Shown here in pieces: positions 18,509-29,515 of a DNA stretch of 64,000 bases. The notes beneath the pieces were generated by a model, which ran no database searches, had not been told where the DNA came from, and saw only the letters and a program-made list of their open reading frames with translations. Each line of letters begins with the position of its first letter. Position 1 is the stretch's first letter. The position numbers and the translations under genes are program-made. The stretch comes from Pseudomonas sp. Au-Pse12 (GTDB lineage Bacteria; Pseudomonadota; Gammaproteobacteria; Pseudomonadales; Pseudomonadaceae). The stretch covers positions 496,001 to 560,000 of the forward strand of contig NZ_JAJTTH010000003.1 of assembly GCF_021341665.1 (NCBI RefSeq), in the 5' to 3' direction.

Positions 18509-18892
18509 ATGAGCGAGTTGCGTTTTACTGAAGATCACGAATGGCTGCGTAGCGAAGCGGATGGCAGTGTCACCGTCGGCATTACGGCTTTCGCTCAGAA
18601 CGCCCTGGGTGATGTGGTGTTTGTGCAACTGCCGGAGCTGCAGAGCTACGAAAAGGGCGCCGAAGCCGCCACCGTGGAGTCGGTAAAGGCCGCCAGCGGC
18701 GTGTACATGCCGCTGAACGGTGAAGTGGTCGCCACCAACCCGGCCCTGGAAGACAGCCCGGAACTGGTCAACGAAGACCCGCTGGGCGAAGGCTGGTTCT
18801 TCCGCTTCATTCCCGCCGATGCCGCCGCCGTTGGCCAACTGCTGGATCAGGACGCCTATGACCGCCTGATCAAAGCCAGCGCCGAAGCCTGA
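18509..18892 (+). CDS. gcvH: Glycine cleavage system H protein
   Basis: 127 residues. The lipoyl carrier that shuttles the aminomethyl group between GcvP, GcvT and the lipoamide dehydrogenase. The lipoylated lysine is K60 in VESVKAAS. The GITAFAQNALGDVVFVQLP and PLGEGWFFR segments are typical. GAGG precedes the start. It is first in the sigma-54-driven operon gcvH-gcvP-sdaA-gcvT and is probably the second, glycine-inducible copy (gcvH2) in the genome, as in P. aeruginosa. Confidence 0.96.
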   Translation: MSELRFTEDHEWLRSEADGSVTVGITAFAQNALGDVVFVQLPELQSYEKGAEAATVESVKAASGVYMPLNGEVVATNPALEDSPELVNEDPLGEGWFFRFIPADAAAVGQLLDQDAYDRLIKASAEA

Positions 18893-18901
18893 GGAGCCGC
18901 C

Positions 18902-21751
18902 ATGACCGTCAACCTGACTACCGCCAACGAATTCATCGCGCGCCACATCGGCCCGCGTCAGGGCGATGAGCAAGCCATGCTCAACAGCCTGGGCTTCGAC
19001 TCCCTGGAAGCCCTGAGCGCCAGCGTGATCCCCGAGAGCATCAAGGGCACCAGCGTGCTGGAGCTGGGCCAAGGCCAGAGCGAAGCCCAGGCCCTGGCCT
19101 CGATCAAGGCCATCGCCGCCAAGAACCAGCTGTTCAAGACCTACATCGGCCAGGGCTACTACAGCTGCCACACCCCCTCGCCGATCCTGCGCAACCTCCT
19201 GGAAAACCCGGCCTGGTACACCGCCTACACCCCCTACCAGCCGGAAATCTCCCAGGGCCGCCTGGAAGCCCTGCTGAACTTCCAGACCCTGATCAGCGAC
19301 CTGAGCGGCCTGCCGATCGCCAACGCCTCGCTGCTCGACGAAGGCACCGCCGCCGCTGAAGCCATGACCTTCTGCAAGCGCCTGAGCAAGAACAAGGGCA
19401 GCCACGCCTTCTTCGCCTCGGTGCATTGCCACCCGCAAACCCTCGACGTGCTGCGCACCCGCGCCGAACCCCTGGGGATCAACGTGGTGGTGGGCGATGA
19501 GCGCAAGCTGACCGACGTCAGCCCGTTCTTCGGTGCCCTGCTGCAATACCCGGCGAGCAACGGCGATTTGTTCGACTACCGCGAACTGACTGAACGCTTC
19601 CACGCCGCCAACGCCCTGGTGGCCGTGGCCGCCGACCTGCTGGCCCTGACCCTGCTGACCCCGCCGGGCGAATTCGGTGCCGACGTGGCCATCGGCAGCG
19701 CCCAGCGCTTCGGTGTACCGCTGGGCTTCGGTGGCCCGCATGCGGCCTATTTCTCCACCCGCGATGCCTTCAAGCGCGACATGCCGGGCCGCCTGGTCGG
19801 CGTCTCCGTAGACCGTTTCGGCAAGCCGGCCCTGCGCCTGGCCATGCAGACCCGCGAACAGCATATCCGTCGCGAAAAGGCCACCAGCAACATCTGCACC
19901 GCCCAGGTCCTGCTGGCCAACATCGCCAGCATGTATGCCGTCTACCACGGCCCCAAAGGCCTGATCCAGATTGCCCAGCGCATCCACCAGCTGACCGCGA
20001 TCCTGGCCAAGGGCCTGAAGGCTCTGGGGCTGGCCGTGGAGCAGGACAACTTCTTCGACACCCTGAGCCTGCACACCGGTGCCAGCACCGCCGCGCTGCA
20101 CGACAAGGCACGCGCCCAGGGCATCAACCTGCGGGTGATCGACGCCGAGCGCCTCGGCCTGTCCCTGGACGAAACCACCACCCAGGCCGACGTTGAAGGC
20201 CTGTGGCGCCTATTGGGCGACGGCCAGGCCGCGCCGGACTTCGCCGCACTGGCAACTGCGGTCACCAGCAGCATCCCCGCGGCCCTGGTACGCCAGTCGG
20301 CGATCCTCAGCCACCCGGTGTTCAACCGCTATCACTCGGAAACCGAGCTGATGCGCTACCTGCGCAAGCTGGCGGACAAGGACCTGGCGCTGGATCGCAC
20401 CATGATCCCGCTGGGCTCCTGCACCATGAAACTCAACGCCGCCAGCGAGATGATTCCGATCACCTGGGCCGAATTCGGTGCACTGCACCCCTTCGCCCCG
20501 GCCGAGCAAAGCGCCGGCTACCAGCAATTGACCACCGAACTGGAGGCGATGCTCTGCGCCGCGACCGGCTACGACGCCGTCTCCCTGCAGCCCAACGCCG
20601 GTTCCCAGGGTGAATACGCCGGCCTGCTGGCCATTCGTGCCTATCACCAGAGCCGTGGCGACGAACGTCGCGACATCTGCCTGATTCCATCGTCGGCCCA
20701 CGGCACCAACCCGGCCACCGCCAACATGGCCGGCATGCGCGTGGTGGTCACCGCCTGCGACGCCCGCGGCAACGTGGATATCGAAGACCTGCGGGCCAAG
20801 GCCATCGAGCACCGCGAACACCTCGCCGCGCTGATGATCACCTACCCGTCGACCCACGGCGTGTTCGAGGAAGGCATCCGCGAAATCTGCGGCATCATTC
20901 ATGACAACGGCGGCCAGGTGTACATCGACGGCGCCAACATGAACGCCATGGTCGGCCTCTGCGCGCCGGGCAAGTTCGGCGGCGACGTGTCCCACCTGAA
21001 CCTGCACAAGACCTTCTGCATTCCCCACGGCGGTGGCGGTCCGGGCGTTGGCCCGATCGGCGTCAAGTCGCACCTGGCGCCCTTCCTGCCCGGCCACGCC
21101 GCGCTGGAAAACAAGAAAGGCGCGGTGTGTGCCGCACCGTTCGGCAGCGCCAGCATCCTGCCGATCACCTGGATGTACATCCGCATGATGGGCGGCGCCG
21201 GCCTCAAGCGCGCGTCGCAACTGGCGATCCTCAATGCCAACTACATTTCGCGGCGCCTGGAAGAGCACTACCCCGTGCTCTACACCGGCAGCAACGGCCT
21301 GGTGGCCCACGAATGCATCCTCGACCTGCGTCCGCTAAAAGACAGCAGCGGCATCAGCGTCGATGACGTGGCCAAGCGCCTGATCGATTTCGGCTTCCAC
21401 GCCCCGACCATGTCCTTCCCAGTGGCCGGCACCCTGATGATCGAGCCGACCGAAAGCGAATCCAAGGAAGAACTGGACCGTTTCTGCGACGCCATGATCC
21501 GCATCCGCGAAGAAATCCGCGCGGTGGAAAACGGCACCCTGGACAAGGACGACAACCCACTGAAGAACGCTCCGCACACCGCGGCCGAACTGGTGGGCGA
21601 GTGGTCCCATCCGTACAGCCGCGAGCAGGCGGTGTATCCGGTGGCCTCGCTGATCGAAGGCAAGTACTGGCCGCCGGTTGGCCGGGTCGACAACGTGTTC
21701 GGTGACCGCAACCTGGTATGCGCCTGCCCGTCGATCGAAAGCTACGCCTAA
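18902..21751 (+). CDS. gcvP: Glycine dehydrogenase (decarboxylating), P protein
   Basis: 949 residues, the full-length homodimeric type with N- and C-terminal halves related to each other. Decarboxylates glycine with PLP and loads the aminomethyl group on GcvH. The PLP lysine is K703 in [18 protein letters not shown]; a glycine-rich loop follows. N-terminal landmarks are RHIGPR and [21 protein letters not shown]. It starts 9 bp after gcvH with GGAG before the ATG, so the two are translated together. Confidence 0.97.
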   Translation: MTVNLTTANEFIARHIGPRQGDEQAMLNSLGFDSLEALSASVIPESIKGTSVLELGQGQSEAQALASIKAIAAKNQLFKTYIGQGYYSCHTPSPILRNLLENPAWYTAYTPYQPEISQGRLEALLNFQTLISDLSGLPIANASLLDEGTAAAEAMTFCKRLSKNKGSHAFFASVHCHPQTLDVLRTRAEPLGINVVVGDERKLTDVSPFFGALLQYPASNGDLFDYRELTERFHAANALVAVAADLLALTLLTPPGEFGADVAIGSAQRFGVPLGFGGPHAAYFSTRDAFKRDMPGRLVGVSVDRFGKPALRLAMQTREQHIRREKATSNICTAQVLLANIASMYAVYHGPKGLIQIAQRIHQLTAILAKGLKALGLAVEQDNFFDTLSLHTGASTAALHDKARAQGINLRVIDAERLGLSLDETTTQADVEGLWRLLGDGQAAPDFAALATAVTSSIPAALVRQSAILSHPVFNRYHSETELMRYLRKLADKDLALDRTMIPLGSCTMKLNAASEMIPITWAEFGALHPFAPAEQSAGYQQLTTELEAMLCAATGYDAVSLQPNAGSQGEYAGLLAIRAYHQSRGDERRDICLIPSSAHGTNPATANMAGMRVVVTACDARGNVDIEDLRAKAIEHREHLAALMITYPSTHGVFEEGIREICGIIHDNGGQVYIDGANMNAMVGLCAPGKFGGDVSHLNLHKTFCIPHGGGGPGVGPIGVKSHLAPFLPGHAALENKKGAVCAAPFGSASILPITWMYIRMMGGAGLKRASQLAILNANYISRRLEEHYPVLYTGSNGLVAHECILDLRPLKDSSGISVDDVAKRLIDFGFHAPTMSFPVAGTLMIEPTESESKEELDRFCDAMIRIREEIRAVENGTLDKDDNPLKNAPHTAAELVGEWSHPYSREQAVYPVASLIEGKYWPPVGRVDNVFGDRNLVCACPSIESYA

Positions 21752-21768
21752 GGCAGCCACAAGCTAGT

Positions 21769-21861
21769 AGCCTCAAGCTGTAGGAAAGAGCCGGTCGGCC
21801 TCTGACTTGCAGCTTGCCGCTTGCCGCTTGCCGCTTGCCGCTTGCCGCTTGCCGCTTGCCG
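21769..21861. repeat. Palindrome and seven tandem copies of CTTGCCG
   Basis: Seven exact head-to-tail copies of CTTGCCG fill 21813-21861. Just before them, CAAGCTG (21774-21780) pairs with CAGCTTG (21808-21814) in a REP-like hairpin. The block sits between the gcvP stop and the sdaA ribosome-binding site. Seven is not a multiple of three and the tract is not translated; its copy number could vary by slippage. Confidence 0.8.
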
Positions 21862-21893
21862 CTGCCTCTATAACAAGAAACCGGAGAACCAAC

Positions 21894-23270
<1,377 letters not shown>

Positions 23271-23309
23271 TACGCCGCCCGTATCCGCACGTTTTATCAG
23301 GAGTTGCCC

Positions 23310-24434
23310 ATGTCCACCGAAACACTGTTGAAAACCCCACTGCACAGCCTGCACCTGGAACTCGGCGCCCGCATGGTGCCATTCGCCGGTTACGACATGC
23401 CGGTGCAGTACCCGCTGGGGGTCATGAAGGAACACCAGCACACCCGTGAGCTGGCCGGGCTGTTCGATGTGTCCCACATGGGGCAGATTCTCCTGCGTGG
23501 CGCCAATGCCGCCCAGGCCCTGGAAACCCTGGTGCCGGTGGACATCATCGACCTGCCGGTGGGCATGCAGCGCTATGCCATGTTCACCAATGAACAGGGC
23601 GGTATCCTCGACGACCTGATGGTTGCCAACCTGGGCGACGACCAGCTGTTCCTGGTGGTCAACGCCGCCTGCAAGGAGCAGGACCTGGCTCACCTGCGCC
23701 GCCACCTCGGCGAGCAGTGCGACATTCAGCCGCTGTTCGAGGAACGGGCCCTGCTGGCCCTGCAAGGCCCGGCGGCGGTCACGGTACTGGCACGCCTGGC
23801 GCCGGAAGTGGCGAAGATGACCTTCATGCAGTTCAAGCCGGTGACCTTGCTGGGCGTGGATTGCTTTGTCAGCCGCTCGGGTTACACCGGCGAAGACGGT
23901 TTCGAAATCTCGGTACCGGCGGTCCAGGCGGAAAAGCTCGCCCGTGCCTTGCTGGCCGAACCGGAAGTGGCGGCCATCGGCCTCGGCGCCCGCGACTCCC
24001 TGCGCCTGGAAGCCGGCCTGTGCCTGTACGGCCATGACATGAACAGCGACTCCACGCCCATTCAGGCCAGCCTGCTGTGGGCCATCTCCAAGGCCCGTCG
24101 CGCTGATGGTGCGCGTGCCGGCGGCTTCCCCGGGGCCGAGGTGATCTTTGCCCAGCAGCAGGGCGGCGTCAGTCGTAAACGCGTTGGCCTGCTGCCCCAG
24201 GAACGCACACCGGTCCGTGAGGGCGCGGAGATTGTCGATGCCCAAGGCAAGGTAATCGGCAGCGTGTGCAGCGGCGGTTTTGGCCCGACCCTGGGCGGAC
24301 CGTTGGCCATGGGTTACCTGGATATCGAGCACTGCGCACTCGATACGCCAGTTGCAGCAATAGTTCGTGGGAAAAAGGTGCCAATGCTTGTAAGCAAAAT
24401 GCCATTCGTACCACAACGCTACTACCGTGGCTGA
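23310..24434 (+). CDS. gcvT: Glycine cleavage system aminomethyltransferase, T protein
   Basis: 374 residues. Transfers the methylene unit from GcvH to tetrahydrofolate and releases ammonia. Landmarks are [42 protein letters not shown] and the C-terminal PVRE...[18 protein letters not shown]. The start at 23310 follows TCAGGAG; the upstream TTG is not needed. It is last in the operon and a long stem-loop follows within 25 bp. Confidence 0.96.
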   Translation: MSTETLLKTPLHSLHLELGARMVPFAGYDMPVQYPLGVMKEHQHTRELAGLFDVSHMGQILLRGANAAQALETLVPVDIIDLPVGMQRYAMFTNEQGGILDDLMVANLGDDQLFLVVNAACKEQDLAHLRRHLGEQCDIQPLFEERALLALQGPAAVTVLARLAPEVAKMTFMQFKPVTLLGVDCFVSRSGYTGEDGFEISVPAVQAEKLARALLAEPEVAAIGLGARDSLRLEAGLCLYGHDMNSDSTPIQASLLWAISKARRADGARAGGFPGAEVIFAQQQGGVSRKRVGLLPQERTPVREGAEIVDAQGKVIGSVCSGGFGPTLGGPLAMGYLDIEHCALDTPVAAIVRGKKVPMLVSKMPFVPQRYYRG

Positions 24435-24826
24435 GGGACTGTTTCTATAAGTAACGCGGTTGCGTTAAAACTGCACTAATCTGTAACGCAACCGCCATAA
24501 AACAGTGCATATGTTCGATACTGAATTTCACTTATAACGCCCGAAAACAATTGAACAACTCTATCGAATAAGCCCTGCACGCTAGTTCCGCCAAACCTCG
24601 GCAAGCTGAGTAAAACCGGGGCTTCGCGGGGCTTGTTTTTTCTCCCATAGTTGGCGTAGAGTTTCCCCACTGTGTTTGCATGGGTCGCTTGGAATCGTGA
24701 CCTGGGCAGTAGCTAACAAGTTTGCTACAACCCGTTCGACGTCTCTTACTTTCCTGCAACCCAGCCCAGTACTCTTTCATGAGGAAGAGACTGTCATTAA
24801 TTTTTTAGCGTCAAAGGAAATAAGAA
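24435..24826. other. Region between gcvT and the cold-shock gene
   Basis: 392 bp without a credible gene. It starts with a large stem-loop (listed separately) and ends in the AT-rich leader of the cold-shock gene. The long untranslated leader typical of csp genes probably covers its last 100-150 bp. I could not assign a promoter with confidence. Confidence 0.6.
24439..24505 (+). terminator. Long stem-loop after gcvT, possible operon end
   Basis: GCGGTTGCGTTA (24456-24467) and TAACGCAACCGC (24484-24495) are perfect inverted copies; the outer ACTGTTT (24439-24445) and AAACAGT (24499-24505) extend the dyad. It begins 4 bp after the gcvT stop. No T-run follows, so it is not a classical intrinsic terminator. 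Confidence 0.5.
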
Positions 24827-25039
24827 ATGTCCCAACGTCAGAGCGGTACCGTCAAGTGGTTTAACGACGAGAAAGGTTTTGGTTTTATCACTCCAGAAAG
24901 CGGTCCGGATCTGTTCGTACACTTCCGCGCTATTCAGGGCAACGGCTTCAAGAGCCTGAAAGAAGGCCAAAAAGTGACCTTCATCGCTGTGCAGGGCCAA
25001 AAAGGCATGCAGGCTGACGAAGTACAAGCAGAAGCTTAA
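24827..25039 (+). CDS. CspA-family cold-shock protein
   Basis: 70 residues, a single cold-shock domain that binds single-stranded RNA or DNA and melts RNA structure. RNP1 is KGFGFITP and RNP2 is LFVHFRAI; the start [15 protein letters not shown] is typical. It resembles the abundant Pseudomonas CspA/CapB proteins, so I give no symbol. AAGGAAAT lies before the start, and a strong terminator follows at once, so the gene is a single-gene transcript. Confidence 0.95.
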
Positions 25040-25051
25040 TCGTCTGTAACG

Positions 25052-25086
25052 AAAAAGCCCCTGATGCTGACATCAGGGGCTTTTTT
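25052..25086 (+). terminator. Intrinsic terminator of the cold-shock gene
   Basis: AAAAAGCCCCTGATG pairs with CATCAGGGGCTTTTTT around CTGA. The A-tract on the left and T-run on the right allow it to work on both strands. Confidence 0.92.
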
Positions 25087-25135
25087 GTGCGCGCAATTCC
25101 GTAAAATGGCTTCTTTTTTCAGTCGAGAGCCTGTC

Positions 25136-25627
25136 ATGTCGAAACATCTGCTAAGCCCCCAAGGCGATTTCCCCGCCGTCGGCCTCGGTCGTCGCCTGGC
25201 AGCGATGTTCTATGATTTTCTACTCTGCGTCGCCCTGCTGATCGTCACAGGCGGCATCTACAAGCTGATCCAGATGCAGATCATCGGCGAAGCGCGGATG
25301 CGTGCCCTGACCGAGTCCGGCGCCCTGGATGGTGACCCCTTGTACTCCACCGTCCTGCTGTTCGTGCTGTTCGGTTTCTTCGCCAAGTTCTGGACCCACT
25401 CCGGCCAGACCCTGGGCATGCAGGTCTGGGGCATCCGCGTACAGAACGCCGACGGCAGCCGTATCAGCCTGTGGCAGGCGCTACTGCGTTTCATGGTGTC
25501 GATCGCGTCCTGGCTGTGTGCCGGCCTGGGGTTCTTCTGGGTACTGGTAGACAAGCAGAAACGCAGCTGGCACGACATCTATTCCAACACCCAGCTGGTG
25601 CGCATTCCCAAGCAGAAGAAAAAGTAA
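25136..25627 (+). CDS. RDD-family inner-membrane protein
   Basis: 163 residues. The RDD domain begins GLGRRLAAMFYDFLLCVALLIV and has further TM helices at about 77-95 (STVLLFVLFGFFAKFW) and 120-142. The conserved GQTLGMQVWGIRVQNADG and DKQKRSWHDIYSNTQLV complete the family pattern. Function is not established; some RDD proteins are ion transporters. The start at 25136 places the RDD helix near the N-terminus. It ends at a terminator shared with nadA. Confidence 0.87.
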   Translation: MSKHLLSPQGDFPAVGLGRRLAAMFYDFLLCVALLIVTGGIYKLIQMQIIGEARMRALTESGALDGDPLYSTVLLFVLFGFFAKFWTHSGQTLGMQVWGIRVQNADGSRISLWQALLRFMVSIASWLCAGLGFFWVLVDKQKRSWHDIYSNTQLVRIPKQKKK

Positions 25628-25640
25628 TACGCCACAAACC

Positions 25641-25669
25641 AAAACGCCCCGATTGATCGGGGCGTTTTT
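25641..25669. terminator. Bidirectional terminator between the RDD gene and nadA
   Basis: AAAACGCCCCGATTGATCGG continues to GGCGTTTTT: stem CGCCCCGAT/ATCGGGGCG, loop TG, with A and T tracts on either side. It lies in the convergent gap and serves both genes. Confidence 0.92.
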
Positions 25670-25690
25670 GCTTGGACGCAACTCAACCGA

Positions 25691-26749
25691 TCAGGCGTTG
25701 CCCGCCAGTTTCATCCGCGCCGCCTGGGTGAAGTCCAGCATGCGCTTCAGAGGACGAAGCGCATTGGGGATCAAGGCTGGGTCGACACTGATCTCGTTGC
25801 TGCCATCCTTCAAGCACTGCAGGGTGCGCTCCAGGGTGTTCATGGCCATCCATGGGCAATGGGCACAACTGCGGCACGCCGCACCGTTGCCGGCGGTCGG
25901 TGCCTCGATGAACACCTTGTCCGGGCACAGCTGCTGCATCTTGTAGAAGATGCCGCGGTCAGTGGCAACGATGAAGGTCTGGTTCGGCAGGCGCTGCGCG
26001 GCAGCGATCAACTGGCTGGTGGAGCCGACCGCATCCGCCAGTTCGATCACCGAGCTGGGGGACTCCGGGTGCACCAGGATGGCGGCGTCCGGATACAGCG
26101 CCTTCATGTCTTCCAGTTGCTTGGACTTGAACTCTTCGTGAACGATGCAGGCACCGTCCCAGAGCAGCATGTCGGCACCGGTCTGGCGCTGGATGTAGGT
26201 GCCCAGGTGCTTGTCCGGGCCCCAGATGATCTTCTCGCCGTTATCCATCAGGCTTTCGACGATTTCCAACGCGCAGCTGGAGGTCACCACCCAGTCGGCA
26301 CGGGCTTTGACCGCCGCCGAGGTGTTGGCATAAACCACCACGGTGCGCTCGGGATGCTGGTCGCAAAAGGCCGAGAACTCTTCCACCGGGCAGCCCAGGT
26401 CGAGGGAGCAGGTGGCTTCCAGGGTCGGCATCAGCACGCGTTTTTCAGGGTTGAGAATCTTCGCCGTCTCGCCCATGAAGCGCACCCCGGCGACCACCAC
26501 GGTCTTGGCCGGATGAGCGTTGCCGAAACGGGCCATTTCCAGGGAGTCGGAAACACAGCCACCGGTTTCTTCGGCCAGGGCCTGAATCACCGGATCACAA
26601 TAGAAATGCGCAACCAGCACGGCGTCCTGAGCCTTGAGCTCAGCAGCGATGGCGGCACGAAAATGGGCCTCTTGCTCAGCGCTCAACGGTTTGGGCTGTT
26701 TGGCGTCGAGGTGGGCTTGAACCAGAAGGCGTTCAGAAATTTGCGTCAT
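25691..26749 (-). CDS. nadA: Quinolinate synthase A
   Basis: 352 residues. Condenses iminoaspartate with dihydroxyacetone phosphate to quinolinate for NAD synthesis, using a 4Fe-4S cluster. The expected ligands are C114 ([10 protein letters not shown]), C201 ([10 protein letters not shown]) and C298 (CRSCAHCPW), at almost the same positions as in E. coli NadA. The start at 26749 is chosen because family similarity begins there; the in-frame extension to 26839 reads as non-protein sequence. Confidence 0.96.
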   Translation of the reverse strand: MTQISERLLVQAHLDAKQPKPLSAEQEAHFRAAIAAELKAQDAVLVAHFYCDPVIQALAEETGGCVSDSLEMARFGNAHPAKTVVVAGVRFMGETAKILNPEKRVLMPTLEATCSLDLGCPVEEFSAFCDQHPERTVVVYANTSAAVKARADWVVTSSCALEIVESLMDNGEKIIWGPDKHLGTYIQRQTGADMLLWDGACIVHEEFKSKQLEDMKALYPDAAILVHPESPSSVIELADAVGSTSQLIAAAQRLPNQTFIVATDRGIFYKMQQLCPDKVFIEAPTAGNGAACRSCAHCPWMAMNTLERTLQCLKDGSNEISVDPALIPNALRPLKRMLDFTQAARMKLAGNA

Positions 26750-26914
26750 GTTCGCAAGACCTGCAGGCGCTTGGGCGCGAAAGTCGAGTATACCACCGGC
26801 TCCGGACCGCTTAGGGCCCCGCCGGGAGAGTGAGTTCATCAGGTACGGACAGCATTGGAGCCGCGCAAGGCTACAGAATATCCAGGGTATTCAAAAGCCT
26901 ATTCTGCCCGGCGC

Positions 26915-28285
26915 CTACTCCTCGCGACCCGGCTCGACCCGCGCAAACACGACCCAAACGCACAACCCGCTCCTGGCCTGCTCATCGGCGTAGGCGAAAC
27001 GGATCTGGGCGCCGTAGCGCTCAGCGATGACCTTGACGATGGAAAGCCCCAGCCCCGAACCCAGTTCCTCGCTCCCCAGGCAGCGATAGAAAGGGTCGAA
27101 CACTCGATCATGCTCCTCTGGCGCAATACCCGGGCCCGTGTCGCAGACCTTCAGCCCTACCGCGCCATGCTCCAGGCTCACCGACAAATCGACCTTGCCA
27201 CCCGGCGGGGTATAGCGAATGGCGTTATCCACCAGGTTCTTCACCAGAACCTGCAAGTCCACCTCGCCGATACGCACCTGGCCGTCCTGCCCGCCCTCCA
27301 CGCCGATATCAATCGCCTTTTCTTCCGCCAGCGGCAGCAGGTCCTCCAGTACCTGCCGATAGACCCCATGCACTGAAACCAAGGCCACACCGGCCGTGGC
27401 GCCGGACTGCGCAAACGCCAGGCTCAACAGTTGATCGATCAGTTTCTTGCTGCGCTCGATGCCCCGCCGCAGCAGCATCAGACGCTCCCGAGCCTGGCTC
27501 GACATGTCCACAGTGGCCAGCCGCTCGGCTTGCAGGGACAGGGCCGTCATCGGCGAACGCAACTCGTGGGCCGCGTCCGCAACAAAACGTCGCTGCACCT
27601 CCATGGAACGAGTCACCCGAGCCAGCAGTCGATTGATCGCCAGCACAAAGGGACGGACTTCCGTCGGCAAATGCCCTTCATCGATCGGATGCAACTCCTG
27701 CTCGCCTCGCTGATCAATCTCCGCAGCCAAGACCTCGATCGGACGAAACAACGTGCGCACCAGGTTGGCCAGCACCAGCAACAGCACAGGGAACAGAAAC
27801 AAGAACGGAAGCAGGCTGCGCGCGGCACTCTCGCGCGCCTCTTTGTCCCGGGCGCCCATTTCCTGAGCCACGGCGATGCGCTGCCCCTGAGCGGTGGTCT
27901 TGACCAGTACCCGGAACGGCTCGTCCCCCACCTTCTGCGTCGACCACCCATCGGCAAGCGTGGTCGGCAGGGGCAAAGGCGAGCTGCTGTCGTCATCCCC
28001 GGTCGCCCTGGCGCCATCGGCCAGGTACTGGATGACCACCCTGGACTCCTCGTTGTCGCCTTCAATCGGTTGCTCGTGCGCGGAGTAACTCAGGGTCATC
28101 TGCTGCCGCTCGAACAAGGCCGCGACCTGGCGCAGGGTGTTGTCCTGCATTTCCCGAGCCTCGTCAAATGCCGAAACAAAGGCGAAGACCGCCGCCAGCA
28201 GGGCAACCACCAGGATCGCCGTCGACAGCACAATGGACAGGCGGAGCTGGACCGACTCGCTCAGACGCTTTTTGAAACCATCCAT
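26915..28285 (-). CDS. QseC/PmrB-like sensor histidine kinase
   Basis: 456 residues in the inner membrane. TM1 is about 17-37, a periplasmic sensor of about 120 residues follows, and TM2 is about 157-178. A HAMP region leads to the phosphorylated His240 in ADAAHELRSPMTALSLQAE and to the ATPase domain with N box (NLVDNAIRYTPPGG) and G boxes (DTGPGIAPEE, GSGLGLSIVK). It overlaps the end of the response-regulator gene by 25 bp, so the two form one unit. The stimulus is unknown; the sensor has no signature I recognise. Confidence 0.93.
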   Translation of the reverse strand: MDGFKKRLSESVQLRLSIVLSTAILVVALLAAVFAFVSAFDEAREMQDNTLRQVAALFERQQMTLSYSAHEQPIEGDNEESRVVIQYLADGARATGDDDSSSPLPLPTTLADGWSTQKVGDEPFRVLVKTTAQGQRIAVAQEMGARDKEARESAARSLLPFLFLFPVLLLVLANLVRTLFRPIEVLAAEIDQRGEQELHPIDEGHLPTEVRPFVLAINRLLARVTRSMEVQRRFVADAAHELRSPMTALSLQAERLATVDMSSQARERLMLLRRGIERSKKLIDQLLSLAFAQSGATAGVALVSVHGVYRQVLEDLLPLAEEKAIDIGVEGGQDGQVRIGEVDLQVLVKNLVDNAIRYTPPGGKVDLSVSLEHGAVGLKVCDTGPGIAPEEHDRVFDPFYRCLGSEELGSGLGLSIVKVIAERYGAQIRFAYADEQARSGLCVWVVFARVEPGREE

Positions 28286-28926
28286 CCCATACCCCTGACG
28301 TTCTTGATCACCTGGCTTCCCAGCTTGCGACGCAAGGCATGGATCAGAAACTCCACGGCGTTGCTTTCCACTTCGTCACCCCAACCGTAGATGCGGTCCT
28401 CGAGTTCACTTCGCGAAAGAATCGCCCCAGGCCGGATCAACAGGGCCTGCAACAGGGCAAACTCCCGGTTCGACAGCTGCACGTCGGCCTGCTGCGCGCT
28501 GCTCGCCTGCTTCGAAACCGGGTCCAGCGACACCACGCCATTGCTCAACAGCGGCGCCGCACTTCCGCCCTTGCGACGCATGACCGCACGCATGCGCGCC
28601 AATAGCTCGGCCATGGCAAAGGGCTTCGACAGATAGTCATCCGCGCCGCCGTCGAGACCGCGCAAACGCTCATCCAGGCTATCGCGGGCAGTGATGATCA
28701 ATAGCGGCACCGGGTTACCACCCCGCCGCAGGGTATCGAGCACTTGCAGCCCGTCCTTGCCCGGCAACCCGAGATCCAGCAGCACCTGGTCATAATGCTG
28801 GGTGTCCAGGGCGGCGAGAGCGCTGCCCCCATGGCGGACCCAATCGGCGGCGTAGCCTGCATCCTTGAGGGCGCCCGTTATTGCCTCGCCGATCATGACA
28901 TCGTCTTCCACCAGCAGGATCCGCAT
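28261..28926 (-). CDS. OmpR-family response regulator (QseB/PmrA-like)
   Basis: 221 residues. Receiver domain (1-115) with MRILLVEDD, phospho-acceptor D51 (QVLLDLGLPGKDG) and lysine in DDYLSKPF; winged-helix DNA-binding domain (about 125-220) with LSNREFALLQAL...RPGAILSRSELEDRIYGW and NAVEFLIHALRRKLG. It starts at 28926 after TGGAGG. The kinase gene follows directly. With the lipoprotein and DUF347 genes upstream on the same strand it probably forms one group. Confidence 0.94.
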   Translation of the reverse strand: MRILLVEDDVMIGEAITGALKDAGYAADWVRHGGSALAALDTQHYDQVLLDLGLPGKDGLQVLDTLRRGGNPVPLLIITARDSLDERLRGLDGGADDYLSKPFAMAELLARMRAVMRRKGGSAAPLLSNGVVSLDPVSKQASSAQQADVQLSNREFALLQALLIRPGAILSRSELEDRIYGWGDEVESNAVEFLIHALRRKLGSQVIKNVRGMGWMVSKSV

Positions 28927-29051
28927 AGCACCTCCACAATGAATGAAGCGCGGCCTCCCTAGAGGGACACCGCGCCCAGCGTAAATCACCTTGATCGGCA
29001 ATCACGCAGCCTATTACACACCGTGGCGCCCTGGCCCCGTGGAAGATGGCT

Positions 29052-29486
29052 TCATTGCTTGCCCTGCAATGAGTTGAAGGTCTTGAGCAGCTCATCCATG
29101 GCCAGTTTGCAGTCGGCTTGTTGTGGGTTGCCGGCACGCAACGCATCGAGTGCGCGGTCGATCCCCTTGTCCAGCACATGCCAGTCTGCGGCTGCACGGG
29201 GTTTCAATCCCGCTTCGGCGCTATCCCAGGAGAGCTCCAGATCCTTGATCCGGCTCTTGGCTGCGCTCAGGTCATTCTTGTCCACCAGGGCCGCCACCTC
29301 GGCACTGATGCCTTGGAAGGCAGAAAGATCGCCCAACTTCGACACCACACCCTGGCCGGCCACAACCTGAGCAGGCCCTGGAGCCCTTTGTTCATCGCCC
29401 GTCTTGGAACATCCTGCGGCGCCTCCCAGCAGGACGATAGCGCAGAGGGTCACGAGCTTACGAGTAACAGAATGGAAATGAGCCAT
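29052..29486 (-). CDS. Small lipoprotein of unknown function
   Basis: 144 residues. A signal peptide ends in the lipobox LGGAAGC (Cys about residue 25), so the protein is lipid-anchored. The mature part is helical (SAEVAALVDKNDLSAAKSRIKDLELSWD...VLDKGIDRALDALRAG). The start at 29486 is preferred to 29489 because AAGGA is then 8 bp away. It stands between the DUF347 membrane-protein gene (29 bp) and the response-regulator gene (125 bp). No known function; a role in signalling to the kinase is only a guess. Confidence 0.75.
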   Translation of the reverse strand: MAHFHSVTRKLVTLCAIVLLGGAAGCSKTGDEQRAPGPAQVVAGQGVVSKLGDLSAFQGISAEVAALVDKNDLSAAKSRIKDLELSWDSAEAGLKPRAAADWHVLDKGIDRALDALRAGNPQQADCKLAMDELLKTFNSLQGKQ

Positions 29487-29515
29487 CATTGATTCCTTGA
29501 TTGAAAATGAGCGAA

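Noticed and set aside
21807..21893. N-terminal extension of SdaA through the CTTGCCG repeat
   Set aside because: It would add a repetitive Leu-Ala-Ala-Cys-Arg leader absent from the family; a proper ribosome-binding site precedes the ATG at 21894.
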